A DNA stretch of 64,000 nt from Acidobacteriota bacterium (GCA_021778845.1 JAJYBU010000021.1:1-64000), one strand, 5' to 3'; shown: positions 45,344 to 54,603, counted from the first letter of the stretch. The notes: generated by a model not told the origin, from the sequence alone. Made by a program: numbers and translations.

Positions 45344-46012
45344 TCAATGCACCAGCAGCGGAATCGACTGCATATCGCTATACACCAGGTCTTCCACCTG
45401 GATGTTGGTCGGGCTAATGTTCACAATCCTGTACCGGCGCGCCACAATATCGCCGACCGAAGCCAGATACACGTCCTCACCCTGCAGCAGGAACGCCTGC
45501 CGCACTCCATTCGCGCGAACCGCCGTCCCAAAGTACTTGATGTTGATCGGTGGTGGCGGCGGCGGTGGTGGCGGCCCCGTCGGTACGACTACTGCCGCTG
45601 CCGCACCGGGCCGCGCACTCGGAACATTCTTCGGCAGCTCGACCGGCGCGGTGTACGTCATCGAAAAAATATTCCGTCCGCTGCCCGAATACACTAAGCT
45701 CTCGGTGCGCAGCATCGCCGCCTCATCCAGCGTCGGATCAAGGCTCGACGACGTGCTCGCCATCATCTTCGCGGCAACTCCCGGCGCAACCCCCAGCCCG
45801 CCCTTCGCGTTATTCGATGAGTTCTCGCTCCTCGCCGAACTGCTGCCCGAATGTTTAGCCACCGGCGTACTCACTGGTGTCGGGGTCGCAGCCGGGTTGG
45901 GCGATCCCCCAAAGAACGTGTTGTACGCGAACACCACGAAGACCAGCAGCAGCACGCCAAAAACGGAGACCACCACTATCGTCTTTTTATCTTTCGCAGG
46001 AGCGGCTTTCAT
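45344..46012 (-). CDS. PilP/GspC-like inner-membrane protein
   Basis: 222 aa with one N-terminal transmembrane segment (IVVVSVFGVLLLVFVVFAY), a Ser/Pro-rich linker, and a small C-terminal beta domain (IKYFGTAVRANGVRQAFLLQ, DVYLASVGDIVARRYRI) typical of the HR domain in PilP and GspC. A run of nine Pro residues separates linker and domain. In homologous machines this protein links the inner-membrane PilMNO platform to the outer-membrane secretin. The ATG overlaps the pilO stop (ATGA). Confidence 0.7.
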   Translation of the reverse strand: MKAAPAKDKKTIVVVSVFGVLLLVFVVFAYNTFFGGSPNPAATPTPVSTPVAKHSGSSSARSENSSNNAKGGLGVAPGVAAKMMASTSSSLDPTLDEAAMLRTESLVYSGSGRNIFSMTYTAPVELPKNVPSARPGAAAAVVVPTGPPPPPPPPPINIKYFGTAVRANGVRQAFLLQGEDVYLASVGDIVARRYRIVNISPTNIQVEDLVYSDMQSIPLLVH

Positions 46013-46710
46013 GGCTTGCCTCCCGCTCCGCTGTCATTGCCGCCAGCATCATTCGCGGCCCCCGTCGGCATCTCCGCCGAGAGTTCGTCCGGGTTCGGCG
46101 GCCGCAGATACGTCGTCAGCCGTATGCGCAAATTCACCTGCCCGGTCTGTTGGCCCGTGAGGTTGATCCCGTTGATCACGAAGAACACCTTGTCGCGCTC
46201 CACCGCATTGATGAACTGCACAATCGGACGGTAGTCGCCCGACACGCTGGCGTCGATGCTCATCTGCGTCAACGAGTCGTCGCCCGAGAGCTGCGGATTA
46301 TACGCATACTGCGCGTGCGTCCAGCGCACGCCCGCCTTCTGCGTCAACGCACCAATCTCCGCCAGCACCTGCGAATTTGCATACGGCAACCGTGTCTCAT
46401 AAAACGAGTTCGCATCCTGCGTCGATGCGACCAGCTTCTTGTCCAACCCGCGCAGCGGCTTGGCCGCCAGTTGCGCTGCAATCAACTGCACCCTCTGCTG
46501 ATCGATCGCGTCGGCATTGTTCGCGCTCAGCCCCTGCCAGACAAAGATCAGGTGCACCACCAGGTACAGATCGAGCACCGCCAGCACCGCAACCCCTGCG
46601 AAGTGCAGGTTCATCGCCGTGACCAGCGCCCGCGCCCGTGCAGTGAGCCGTGGCACCATGCGCTGCGGTGGCGTGGTACTCGGAGGAGGGACAAGGGCGG
46701 TGGTACTCAT
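46009..46710 (-). CDS. pilO: PilO-like assembly protein
   Basis: 233 aa. One transmembrane helix (FAGVAVLAVLDLYLVVHLIF) is followed by a coiled-coil part and a ferredoxin-like fold (EIGALTQKAGVRWTHAQYAY, SIDASVSGDYRPIVQFINAV, FFVINGINLTG). The layout is that of PilO/GspM. It overlaps pilN and the pilP-like gene by 4 bp at each end, so the set is tightly coupled. Confidence 0.75.
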   Translation of the reverse strand: MSTTALVPPPSTTPPQRMVPRLTARARALVTAMNLHFAGVAVLAVLDLYLVVHLIFVWQGLSANNADAIDQQRVQLIAAQLAAKPLRGLDKKLVASTQDANSFYETRLPYANSQVLAEIGALTQKAGVRWTHAQYAYNPQLSGDDSLTQMSIDASVSGDYRPIVQFINAVERDKVFFVINGINLTGQQTGQVNLRIRLTTYLRPPNPDELSAEMPTGAANDAGGNDSGAGGKP

Positions 46711-47528
46711 CGCGCACCTCCCTTCAACGGCTTCGGAAGCGTGCCTGCGGACGGCTTCGACGTCGCCGCATGATGCTTACCCCCTGCCTTCGCGCTCCCT
46801 GCCTTCGAACCCACACCCTTCGCACTCCCAGCCTTCGCACCCGCTGGCTTGGTCGTAGACGCAGTCTTAGAACTCTTACCCGCTTTGTCGGTCGAGTACG
46901 TCTCGCCCTCCGGCAGCGGATTATAGTTAGCAAGAATCTCAAACTCGACACCCGGAGGCGGCCCATTATTTGCGGCGGCTGCGTTCGCTGCGGCGTTGTT
47001 GCTCTGCGAGCCGGCTTCCTTCGCCTGCGTTGCCTCGCCCGTCAACCGCGGCGCCAGGAACCGTTTCGATCGCTCGAGATTCCGCACCAACTGCACAGCG
47101 CGGTCGCGGTCGCCAGAGACGCGCAGCCGGATCATCACATCTCCGTCGCTGGTCGGTTCCGGCTCAATCGACGTCACCTGCACGCCGTTCGGCAGCACCG
47201 TCTCGAGGTCCATCATCACCGCGGTCCACGAAAAACTCTTGCGCAGAAACAGCGCGTTCAGAAAATGAGCGCGCGCCAGCACCGCGGCATTGGCCGGCTC
47301 GCGCATGCGGCGTTCATTGCCCTGCTTCTCCTGCTGTGCCGCGACCACCTTCGCATGCACCGCATTGAGCTGCGCGGCAGCAATATCCAGCTTCTTCTGC
47401 ATCACGTGCGTCGCCACCATCGCGCCCACACCCAGCACCGCAAGCGCGGCCATGAAAATCCGCAACCGCAGAAAGAACGGCCGAAGCTCAACGAACGGCC
47501 GCGTCGCGAGATTGACACTAATCCGCAT
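46707..47528 (-). CDS. pilN: PilN-like assembly protein
   Basis: 273 aa. It begins with the PilN signature MRISVNLATRPFVELRPF, which binds PilM, then a transmembrane helix (IFMAALAVLGVGAMVATHVM) and a periplasmic coiled-coil and ferredoxin-like domain (VLPNGVQVTSIEPEPTSDGD). The C-terminal 70 residues are a Lys/Ala/Gly/Ser-rich tail unlike typical PilN. The ATG at 47528 shares its first base with the last base of the pilM stop (TGATG); the frame is open upstream but the PilN signature fixes the start. Confidence 0.85.
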   Translation of the reverse strand: MRISVNLATRPFVELRPFFLRLRIFMAALAVLGVGAMVATHVMQKKLDIAAAQLNAVHAKVVAAQQEKQGNERRMREPANAAVLARAHFLNALFLRKSFSWTAVMMDLETVLPNGVQVTSIEPEPTSDGDVMIRLRVSGDRDRAVQLVRNLERSKRFLAPRLTGEATQAKEAGSQSNNAAANAAAANNGPPPGVEFEILANYNPLPEGETYSTDKAGKSSKTASTTKPAGAKAGSAKGVGSKAGSAKAGGKHHAATSKPSAGTLPKPLKGGAR

Positions 47529-48718
47529 CAGGCTCGCAGCGCCCCCACCACTCCGGACAGCCACGCCCGCGGCGCTGACGCGCTCACCGCATCCGGCAGC
47601 AGCGCCGAGCTCTCCACCACTTCGCGCACCCGCAATCCATCCTCGCCGCCCACTCCCGACGCCTTCACAATCCGGCCAAGCCCCTCCGCACCCAGCGACC
47701 CCGCGCTCAGCACCTCCGTCGGCACCGTCGCCAGCGTGTCTTCAAAGTACGCAGCCGCCACGCTCACCGCCTGCGCAATCTCGGCCGCCAACGGCACCGG
47801 CTGCAGGTCCGACGCTCCCACATTCGCATCGCCCTCCACATACACTCCCGGCACCTTCATCCGGGTAATGTTGTTGATGTCCTGCACCGCAGCCTCGTCG
47901 GCCACCTGGTCGGCGTAGGGATTGCGGCCATGCTCGGGCAGCGGCTGCTGCGCGGCCCACTCGCCGGCCGTCTCATGCACGTCAACCAGCGGCAGGCCCG
48001 CCCCCGGTGTCGCTACCAGCGTCGGCGGCGCATGCGGTATTGGCGTCGCCATCGCGTGCTCCTGCAAATCAACGCTGCGGTGCAGCAGCAGAACCCCACT
48101 GCGCACAATTGCCACCGTCACGCCCAGCGGGTTTGCATTCACCACCAGCGTGGCCTCGGCATCCTCCAACGCCGCCAGGCACGCCAGCGTACTGGGCAGC
48201 ACGGCTCCGGGTTCAAACCCAGCCTCGCGCGCGGCCGTCTCATACTCGCTCAGCACATCGCGAGGAATCGCCACAGCCAGCACCCGCACGCCACTCTTGC
48301 CCGAGCTCATCACCTGGTAGCTGACCATCGCGTCGTCGGAGTCGAAGGGCAGCAGCTTCTTCAGCCGGAAGCGGACCAGCGGCAACGCCTCGGCAGCGCG
48401 GCTGGGCAGGACCTCAAAGTCCAGCAGCAGCACGCGCACGGCGGAGTCCGGAATCACCAGCGTCACGTTCCCATCGCGCGCATTCGCTCGCTCGCCAATC
48501 TGCTCCATCGCATCGCGAATCGCAGCCGTCACGGCCACGCGGTCCACCACATTTCCCGGTTTCAGCCCCGGCGCAATCGCTCCGTCCGCAAGGCTCACGC
48601 GGGCCACCGCAGACAGCGGTGCAGCAGCCTCCAAAGAGCGTGCTGCGACCACGCCCTGCGGCATAATCTCGCAGGCCACACGCGGGCGGGTTCCGGAAGC
48701 TTGGGGAAGAAAATTCAT
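47528..48718 (-). CDS. pilM: PilM-like actin-fold protein
   Basis: 396-aa cytosolic protein with the ASKHA-type fold of PilM/GspL: VTLVIPDSAVRVLLLDFEVL, the conserved VRFRLKKLLPFDSDDAMVSY, VLAVAIPRDVLSEYETAARE and EATLVVNANPLGVTVAIVRS. It has a central insertion of about 90 residues. PilM binds the N-terminus of PilN and couples the ATPases to the membrane platform. It starts about 100 bp after gspE. Confidence 0.82.
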   Translation of the reverse strand: MNFLPQASGTRPRVACEIMPQGVVAARSLEAAAPLSAVARVSLADGAIAPGLKPGNVVDRVAVTAAIRDAMEQIGERANARDGNVTLVIPDSAVRVLLLDFEVLPSRAAEALPLVRFRLKKLLPFDSDDAMVSYQVMSSGKSGVRVLAVAIPRDVLSEYETAAREAGFEPGAVLPSTLACLAALEDAEATLVVNANPLGVTVAIVRSGVLLLHRSVDLQEHAMATPIPHAPPTLVATPGAGLPLVDVHETAGEWAAQQPLPEHGRNPYADQVADEAAVQDINNITRMKVPGVYVEGDANVGASDLQPVPLAAEIAQAVSVAAAYFEDTLATVPTEVLSAGSLGAEGLGRIVKASGVGGEDGLRVREVVESSALLPDAVSASAPRAWLSGVVGALRA

Positions 48719-48821
48719 GGAGCTCTATCTAGAGTACCCTGCGACGGTTGAAGAGGACATGGCTGACATATTGGACGTTTGATCCATCGCTCCGTTTAGC
48801 GAAATCGACGCAGCGCCCGCG

Positions 48822-50459
48822 CTACCGTCCCTGCTCAATAAAGGTCACTTTATTAATCTCCCGCAGCGTCGTAATTCCCATCCGCACGCGCTCCAGCGCC
48901 GAGTCGCGCAGGAACGACATTCCCTTATCCCTGGCCTTCTTCCGAATCTCCGAGCCTGGCCGTTTCTCCAGCAGCATCTCGCGAATCTCATCGTCCAGCT
49001 CCAGCAGCTCATGGATCGCCGAACGCCCGCGATAGCCCGTTCCGCCGCACTCAATGCACCCCGCGCCTTCCTTAAACGCCACACCTTGCCACTCCGCCGG
49101 CTTCAGGCCGTTCGCCTCCAGCTCCGCATCCGTGTAATGCACATCATGCACGCAGAACTCGCACACCTGCCGCACCAGCCGCTGCGCCAAAATGCAGTTC
49201 AACGCAGAGACAAAGTTGTACGGCTCCACACCCATGTTCAGAAAGCGCCCCAGCACATCCACGACGTTATTCGCGTGCACCGTCGTAAACACCAGATGTC
49301 CCGTCAGCGCAGAGTTGATCGCAATCTGCGCCGTCTCCGCATCGCGGATCTCGCCCACCAGAATCTTGTCCGGATCGTGGCGCAGAATCGAGCGCAGCCC
49401 GCGCGCAAACGTCAGGCCCTTCTTCTCATTCACCGGAATCTGCGTGATGCCACGAATCTGATACTCCACCGGATCCTCGATGGTGATGATCTTGTCCTCT
49501 TCACTCTTGATCTCATTCAAAGCCGCATACAGCGTGGTCGTCTTGCCCGAGCCCGTCGGCCCGGTCACCAGCACCATTCCGTACGGCTCCTTAATATAGC
49601 GGCGAAACCGCGTCAGATCCTTCTCCGCAAACCCCACCACATCCAGCGACAGCTTCTTGAACTTCTCCGACATCGACTCTTTATCCAATACGCGCAGCAC
49701 AGCATTCTCGCCATGCACCGTCGGCATGATGCTCACGCGGAAGTCGATCAGGCGGCCCTTGTAGCGCACCCGGAAGCGCCCATCCTGCGGTACGCGGCGC
49801 TCGGCAATATCCAGCTCGCTCATGATCTTGATGCGCGAAAGAATCGTCTGGTGATGCTCGCGTGCAATCGGAGCCATCGCCTGTTGCAGCACGCCGTCGA
49901 TGCGGTACTTCACCAGCAGGCAGTCGTCGAACGTCTCCAGATGAATATCCGAAGCCCGCCGCTCCAGCGCCGTAAAAATCGTCGTGTCCACCAGCCGGAT
50001 AATCGGCGAAATATCATCATCCGCCGTCAGCTTCTCAATCGAGATATTCTCCTCGGCGTTCTCCTCGTTCGAGAGCACATCGAACGCCAGCCCCTCGCTC
50101 GCCTCATCCAGCACGCGCTGCGACTGTTCGTTCTTCTTCAGCAGGTCCGTAATCTGGCTCAGCGTCGCCACGCGCGTCACAATCCGCGCCCCCAGCAGCC
50201 CCGCAATCTCGTCAATCACCATCAGCTTTGACGGGTCGGCCACCGCAATCGCCAGCCTGCCTTCGCTCTGTTCCAACGGAACAAAGTTGTACCGGAACAT
50301 CATGTCCACCGGCACGCTCTTGAACAGCTCCACCTTGATCGTGAAGTTCTTCAGGTCCACAAACTCCGCGTGATAGCGCCGCGCCAGCAACTGCGCCCGC
50401 TCCACCTCGCTAAGCGCTTCATTGCTATACGGAATTGCAACTGGAATCGTGCTGGCCAT
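48822..50459 (-). CDS. GspE/PilB-type secretion ATPase
   Basis: 545-aa hexameric ATPase. The GspE-N domain spans about residues 1-140. The motor domain contains Walker A GPTGSGKTTTLYAAL, the Asp box (IITIEDPVEYQI), Walker B (ILVGEIRDAETAQIAI) and the His box (GHLVFTTVHANN). The zinc site is present as CEFC and CIECGGTGYRGR. The protein drives pseudopilus or pilus extension. The ATG at 50459 (MASTIPVA) is chosen over a TTG seven codons upstream. Only an extension-type ATPase is seen here; no PilT-like retraction ATPase is in the window. Confidence 0.93.
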   Translation of the reverse strand: MASTIPVAIPYSNEALSEVERAQLLARRYHAEFVDLKNFTIKVELFKSVPVDMMFRYNFVPLEQSEGRLAIAVADPSKLMVIDEIAGLLGARIVTRVATLSQITDLLKKNEQSQRVLDEASEGLAFDVLSNEENAEENISIEKLTADDDISPIIRLVDTTIFTALERRASDIHLETFDDCLLVKYRIDGVLQQAMAPIAREHHQTILSRIKIMSELDIAERRVPQDGRFRVRYKGRLIDFRVSIMPTVHGENAVLRVLDKESMSEKFKKLSLDVVGFAEKDLTRFRRYIKEPYGMVLVTGPTGSGKTTTLYAALNEIKSEEDKIITIEDPVEYQIRGITQIPVNEKKGLTFARGLRSILRHDPDKILVGEIRDAETAQIAINSALTGHLVFTTVHANNVVDVLGRFLNMGVEPYNFVSALNCILAQRLVRQVCEFCVHDVHYTDAELEANGLKPAEWQGVAFKEGAGCIECGGTGYRGRSAIHELLELDDEIREMLLEKRPGSEIRKKARDKGMSFLRDSALERVRMGITTLREINKVTFIEQGR

Positions 50460-50499
50460 AATCGTTCGTCTCGCAATCAAGAAGATAAGTGCGTGGTTG

Positions 50500-51693
50500 C
50501 TACCCGCCCACGCCGTTCAAACTAAAGATCGGCAGATACAGAGCAATTAGCACAATCACCACAACCACGCCCATCACAATCAAAATAATCGGCTCGATCA
50601 TGCTCATAATCGCGCCCAGCGACGTCTGCACGTCTTCCTCAAAAAACTCCGCCACCGAGTTCAGCATCTGCGGCAGCGCGCCCGTGCTCTCACCCACCTC
50701 AATCATCTCAATCGACAGCTCCGGAAACACGCCCGTCTTGTCCAGGCTCACCGCCAGGCCCTTTCCCTCGCGCACCGTCTCCACCGACACATACACAGCC
50801 TTCGCAATCGAGCGCGACTCAATCGACTTCGCCGCCGTCTCCAGGCTCGGCACCAGCGGCAACCCGCCCGTCAGCAGCGTCGCCAGCGTACGCGAAAACA
50901 GCCCCACCTGGTACTTCAGCCACACCGACCCCAGCACCGGCGTCTTCACCCGCACGCGGTCGATCAGGTCCGCCCCGGACTCGCTCTGGCTCCAGCGCAC
51001 GATCAAGTACCCGATCAGCGCCAGCAGCGGCGCAATATACAGGCCGTAGTGCTGCACATTCTGTCCTAACGCCAGCAGCAGCATCGTCAGCTCCGGCAGC
51101 TTGGTCCCCAACTGGTCATAGAGGGAGGCAAACCGCGGCACCACAAAGGTAATCAGGAAGGTAAACAGCCCAATCACCATCACCACCAGAAATGCCGGAT
51201 AGATCAGCGACGCCCGCAGCTTCTTGCGAAACGTCAGCGACACCCGCTGAAACTCCAGGTAGCGCTGCAGCACCTCTTCCAGATTGCCCGAGCGCTCACC
51301 CGCCAGCAGCGTCGTCGTATACACCAGCGGCATCGTCCCCTGCGCCTCAAACGCCGCCGAGATCGACTCACCCGTCTTCACCCTGCTGCTCACATCCTCC
51401 AACTGCGCCCTGAAGCTTATATCCTTCTGCCGCTTGGCCAGCAGATCCAGCGAGCTCAAAATCGGCAACCCCGCCTTGATCAGCGTCAAAAACTGCTGAT
51501 TGAAGATCAGAAACGCATCCAGCTTGATCTTCTTCTTCGCCGACCGCCCCAGCGTCGACCGCGGCTTCACCGAGTACACCAGGTAGCCCGACTGCGTAAA
51601 CCTCGCCCGCAACTCCTCAGCCGACGCCGCCGCGTGCGTCTGCTCCTGTACGCGGCCACGTTCGTCGGCGAGTTTCACAATGAATTCGTTCAT
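50500..51693 (-). CDS. GspF/PilC-type inner-membrane platform protein
   Basis: 397 aa with two T2SSF domains (the first around FNQQFLTLIKAGLPILSSLD, the second around FSRTLATLLTGGLPLVPSLE) and three transmembrane helices, including LIYPAFLVVMVIGLFTFLIT and a C-terminal IILIVMGVVVVIVLIALYL. This is the inner-membrane core protein of type II secretion and type IV pili. First gene of the cluster, 40 bp before gspE. Confidence 0.93.
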   Translation of the reverse strand: MNEFIVKLADERGRVQEQTHAAASAEELRARFTQSGYLVYSVKPRSTLGRSAKKKIKLDAFLIFNQQFLTLIKAGLPILSSLDLLAKRQKDISFRAQLEDVSSRVKTGESISAAFEAQGTMPLVYTTTLLAGERSGNLEEVLQRYLEFQRVSLTFRKKLRASLIYPAFLVVMVIGLFTFLITFVVPRFASLYDQLGTKLPELTMLLLALGQNVQHYGLYIAPLLALIGYLIVRWSQSESGADLIDRVRVKTPVLGSVWLKYQVGLFSRTLATLLTGGLPLVPSLETAAKSIESRSIAKAVYVSVETVREGKGLAVSLDKTGVFPELSIEMIEVGESTGALPQMLNSVAEFFEEDVQTSLGAIMSMIEPIILIVMGVVVVIVLIALYLPIFSLNGVGG

Positions 51694-51801
51694 GCAGGCG
51701 TTTCAACTCTAAGCAGGAGGGCTCTCACTCATCTTAGACGTTGTGGCCGCCATTTCGCCGTCATCTGCCGCCACTCCCCCATCTCGCCACTACCCGGACA
51801 C

Positions 51802-51835
51802 AATGAAGCCCCGCCAGCTTCGACGGGGCTTCATT
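51802..51835. terminator. Hairpin downstream of the A-type Fe-S carrier gene
   Basis: Perfect 12-bp stem (51802-51813 with 51824-51835) and a 10-nt loop. It lies 41 bp after the stop of the leftward Fe-S gene and upstream of gspF. Confidence 0.75.
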
Positions 51836-51875
51836 GAGATCAATCTCTACTCGCGGCGAGCAGTCCACTTACACG

Positions 51876-52259
51876 TTACACGCTGAAGCTCGATCCGCAG
51901 CCGCAGGTCGACTTCACCTGAGGATTATCGAACTTGAACCCGGCCGCCTCGAGCGTCTCCACATAGTCCACCGTGCAGCCGTTCAGATACATCGCGCTGG
52001 TCGCGTCCACAAACACCTTCAGGTCGTCAAAGTGCGTCACCTTGTCCATCATGCCGGCCGCATTCTCAAACGACATCGAATACTGGAAGCCCGAGCAACC
52101 GCCGCCAGCCACGCCAATGCGCAACCCGGCTGGAACCGGTTCCTGCGTGGCCATAATCTCCTTCACCTTTGCGATCGCCGCAGCCGTAAGCACTACGGGC
52201 ATCGAGGGTGTCGCGGGAGCGTTCACAACTTCTACAGCGGGGTTGGCAGTCGTAGCCAT
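51876..52259 (-). CDS. erpA: A-type iron-sulfur cluster carrier (ErpA/IscA family)
   Basis: 127 aa. The core has the HesB fold with three ligand Cys: GLRIGVAGGGCSGFQYSMSF and CGCGSSFSV at the C-terminus. It delivers [2Fe-2S] or [4Fe-4S] clusters to apo-proteins. A roughly 20-residue N-terminal extension (ATTANPAVEVVNAPATP) precedes the fold. AAGGAGAA stands about nine bases before the ATG at 52259. Which A-type subfamily (ErpA, IscA, SufA) it is cannot be settled by eye. Confidence 0.9.
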   Translation of the reverse strand: MATTANPAVEVVNAPATPSMPVVLTAAAIAKVKEIMATQEPVPAGLRIGVAGGGCSGFQYSMSFENAAGMMDKVTHFDDLKVFVDATSAMYLNGCTVDYVETLEAAGFKFDNPQVKSTCGCGSSFSV

Positions 52260-52502
52260 AGATGGGATTCTCCTTGGTTCGAATCTTTCGAACAACGCCT
52301 GCCCGGAAGTCCCTTCCAGACGGTGTCTCCAGTCTAGTCCCGAGCGTCGCTCGCAGCAAGCCGCACTCGGAACCACAACCCATTGGATGCTCCGCTGCCG
52401 CCTTGGATTCGCGCAGTCAGGTTCGCGGGCAAAGATTCCTCTCCGAACGCCACACCGCCCCCCCAGCGCTCCCTCAACCCTCCCCCGTCGTACCATCGAA
52501 CC

Positions 52503-52667
52503 ATGCAATTCCTCGAAGCCCTCGCGACGGCCTTCTTCCGCACCTTCGGCATCACCCAGCCCAGCGACCAGATGCTCCGTCGCGCTTCGTGGTTTCTGCT
52601 CGGGATGATCTCCCTGATTGCACTAACCTTCGCCGCCGTCCTTACCATAGTTTTCCACAGTTTATAA
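52503..52667 (+). CDS. Small single-span membrane protein, 54 aa
   Basis: 54 aa, with an amphipathic N-terminus (FLEALATAFFRTFGITQP) and one membrane segment (FLLGMISLIALTFAAVLTIV). No named family. The ATG at 52503 is the most plausible start, although no strong ribosome-binding site is seen. Confidence 0.5.
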   Translation: MQFLEALATAFFRTFGITQPSDQMLRRASWFLLGMISLIALTFAAVLTIVFHSL

Positions 52668-52738
52668 ACTTAAGATCTGCAATCGGATGAACCAAAGTAA
52701 GTTACCATAAAAGGGGATTCCCCCTGGAAATACAAGCG

Positions 52739-52744
52739 TATAAT
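52739..52744 (+). promoter_or_regulatory. -10 element upstream of a small membrane protein
   Basis: A perfect TATAAT. The -35 position carries only a weak match, next to the inverted repeat GGGGATTCCCC (52713-52723). It would produce a leader of about 85 nt for the gene at 52835. Confidence 0.5.
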
Positions 52745-52834
52745 TCTGCTAGTCCGCCCGTCTCCCATGGGTTTATGCAACTTCCACCCAGCGGAGCCGA
52801 TAGGATCAACACATTAATTATCTGGGGGAACACC

Positions 52835-53113
52835 ATGAATACCCTTCACATTTTGGCCATCATCTGGGGCATCTGCGTTACCGCATTCGTCGGTCTCATG
52901 GTTTATCGCGGACACCTCACTGTTCACGAAACCGACCAGCTTTTTCTCAGCGAAACCGCTCTTCCAATTGCTCAGGAAGAAAACGAGAAGATCATCCGCC
53001 GCGTCAACTTCATCCAGCCCATCTGCGCCGGAGCAGGAGGAGTCGCCGCACTGATGAGCCTTCTGGTGTTTGGCGTCTGGGTCGCACATCTGGTTGCCCT
53101 GTCGCGCTCCTAG
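52835..53113 (+). CDS. Small two-span membrane protein, 92 aa
   Basis: 92 aa with membrane segments near each end (ILAIIWGICVTAFVGLMVY and AGGVAALMSLLVFGVWVAHL) and a charged middle (LTVHETDQLFLSE, EENEKIIRRV). Function unknown. The start at 52835 has GGGGGAAC upstream, and a canonical intrinsic terminator follows the stop by 78 bp, so this is a well-bounded monocistronic gene. Confidence 0.7.
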   Translation: MNTLHILAIIWGICVTAFVGLMVYRGHLTVHETDQLFLSETALPIAQEENEKIIRRVNFIQPICAGAGGVAALMSLLVFGVWVAHLVALSRS

Positions 53114-53190
53114 CGCCTTCCGTCCGACCCCACGGCCTCCTATAGGTCTTAATGGGCTCCATCCTAATTCCCTCTTCACCGCAATCCACG

Positions 53191-53213
53191 AGCCTACTCT
53201 CCGCGAGTAGGCT
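53191..53213 (+). terminator. Rho-independent terminator
   Basis: 9-bp stem (53191-53199 with 53205-53213) and a 5-nt loop, followed by TTTGTGTTT. It terminates the 92-aa membrane protein gene. Confidence 0.8.
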
Positions 53214-53374
53214 TTTGTGTTTGCACCGACCGTCTCAACTCACTCAATCGCAACTCTGCTGCCACCACGCCCAGCGCCTTCGCAAGTTCCGCAACGAAGC
53301 CTTCGCCAGGGCCACAATGATGCTGTAGATTGAATCCAGTTCCACGCACGCGACTCTACGCGCAGGGGTCCACC

Positions 53375-54574
53375 ATGCCGTCGTCCCGCCTTCTCCCGTC
53401 CCTCGCAATCTCGTCTCCCGAAGTCCCCCCCGGAACCTCACGCCGATCCTTCCTCCGCATGGCGAGCCTCGCCGCGGCGCTGCCGGTCCTCACCGAAGCC
53501 CGTCTTGCCTGGGCGGCGCAGCAGGCGGCCTCACCCCGGCTCAGCCCGTTCAAGTTCCCGGTTCCGCCCAACGCCAACACGGTGATGATCAACGCCAACG
53601 AAAACCCGCTCGGCCCCTCTGAAGCCGCACTCGCCGCCGTCGCCGCCGCCGCCCGCACCAGTGGCCGTTATGACGCCACCGGCGTCCAGGACAAACTCAC
53701 CTCCCTGCTCGCCGCCGAGTTCGCTCTACCCACCGACCACCTCGCCATCTACGCCGGATCCAGCGACCCTCTACAGTTCACCACCCTGGCCTTCACCTCG
53801 CCCACCCGCTCCTACGTCACCGCCGACCCCACCTTCGAATCCGGCGCCGAAGCCGCCAACGCCAACGGAGCCCGCGTCCTCTCCGTGCCGCTCACCAGCA
53901 CCTGCGCCCACGACGTCAAATCCATGGTCGCCGCCGACCCCCACGCCGGCCTCCTCTACATCTGCAACCCCAACAACCCCACCGGAACCCTCACGCCCCG
54001 CGAGGACATCCTATGGGCGCTCGACCACAAGCCCGCCGGCTCCATCCTCCTGGTCGACGAAGCCTACATCCACATCGCCAACGCGCCCTCGGTCATCGAC
54101 CAGGTCGCACTCGGCAAAGACCTCATCGTTCTGCGCACCTTCTCCAAGATCTACGGCATGGCCGGCCTGCGCTGCGGCGTCGCCTTTGGCCGCCCCGACC
54201 TCCTCGGCCATCTGGCGCTCTACGGCAGCAACCCGCTTCCCGTCACCGCCATGGCCGCCGCGGTCGCCAGCCTACAGCAGCCGGACCTCGTCCCCACCCG
54301 CCGCCAGATCATCACCGACACCCGCAACTCCACCTTCGCCTGGCTCGACCGCAAGGGCTACAAGTACATCCCCTCCGTCTCCAACTGCTTCATGATCGAC
54401 ACCGGCCGCCCCGGCCGCGAAGTCATGGCCGCCATGCAGCAACAGAACGTCTACATCGGACGCAATTGGCCCATCTGGCCCACCAGCGTCCGCATCACCG
54501 TCGGTACCCCGCACGAGATGGCCGTCTTCCAGACCGCCTTCGACAAAGTAATGAACGCCCCCATCTCCGCCTGA
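53375..54574 (+). CDS. Tat-exported class I/II aminotransferase (HisC-like)
   Basis: 399-aa PLP enzyme of fold type I. The catalytic core shows ANENPLGPSEAALAAV, the cofactor site CNPNNPTGTLTPRE, VDEAYIHI and the Schiff-base Lys in RTFSKIYGMAGLRCGVAFG. The C-terminus ends VRITVGTPHEM as in histidinol-phosphate aminotransferase. A twin-arginine signal, TSRRSFLRMASLAAALPVL, precedes the core, so the enzyme is predicted to act outside the cytosol. This is unusual for an aminotransferase. The start at 53375 follows AGGGG. The amino-acid substrate is unknown, and no his genes are nearby. Confidence 0.85.
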   Translation: MPSSRLLPSLAISSPEVPPGTSRRSFLRMASLAAALPVLTEARLAWAAQQAASPRLSPFKFPVPPNANTVMINANENPLGPSEAALAAVAAAARTSGRYDATGVQDKLTSLLAAEFALPTDHLAIYAGSSDPLQFTTLAFTSPTRSYVTADPTFESGAEAANANGARVLSVPLTSTCAHDVKSMVAADPHAGLLYICNPNNPTGTLTPREDILWALDHKPAGSILLVDEAYIHIANAPSVIDQVALGKDLIVLRTFSKIYGMAGLRCGVAFGRPDLLGHLALYGSNPLPVTAMAAAVASLQQPDLVPTRRQIITDTRNSTFAWLDRKGYKYIPSVSNCFMIDTGRPGREVMAAMQQQNVYIGRNWPIWPTSVRITVGTPHEMAVFQTAFDKVMNAPISA

Positions 54575-54603
54575 GCCTTGCAGTCCACCTTCTACAACAA
54601 TGT

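Noticed and set aside
52275-52292. tRNA T-loop-like sequence GGTTCGAATC upstream of the Fe-S carrier gene
   Set aside because: The flanking bases do not form a T-stem, and no acceptor, D or anticodon arms could be found around it.
52713-52723. GGGGATTCCCC palindrome upstream of a small membrane protein
   Set aside because: Short palindrome near a -10 box. It could be an operator, but nothing links it to a regulator.
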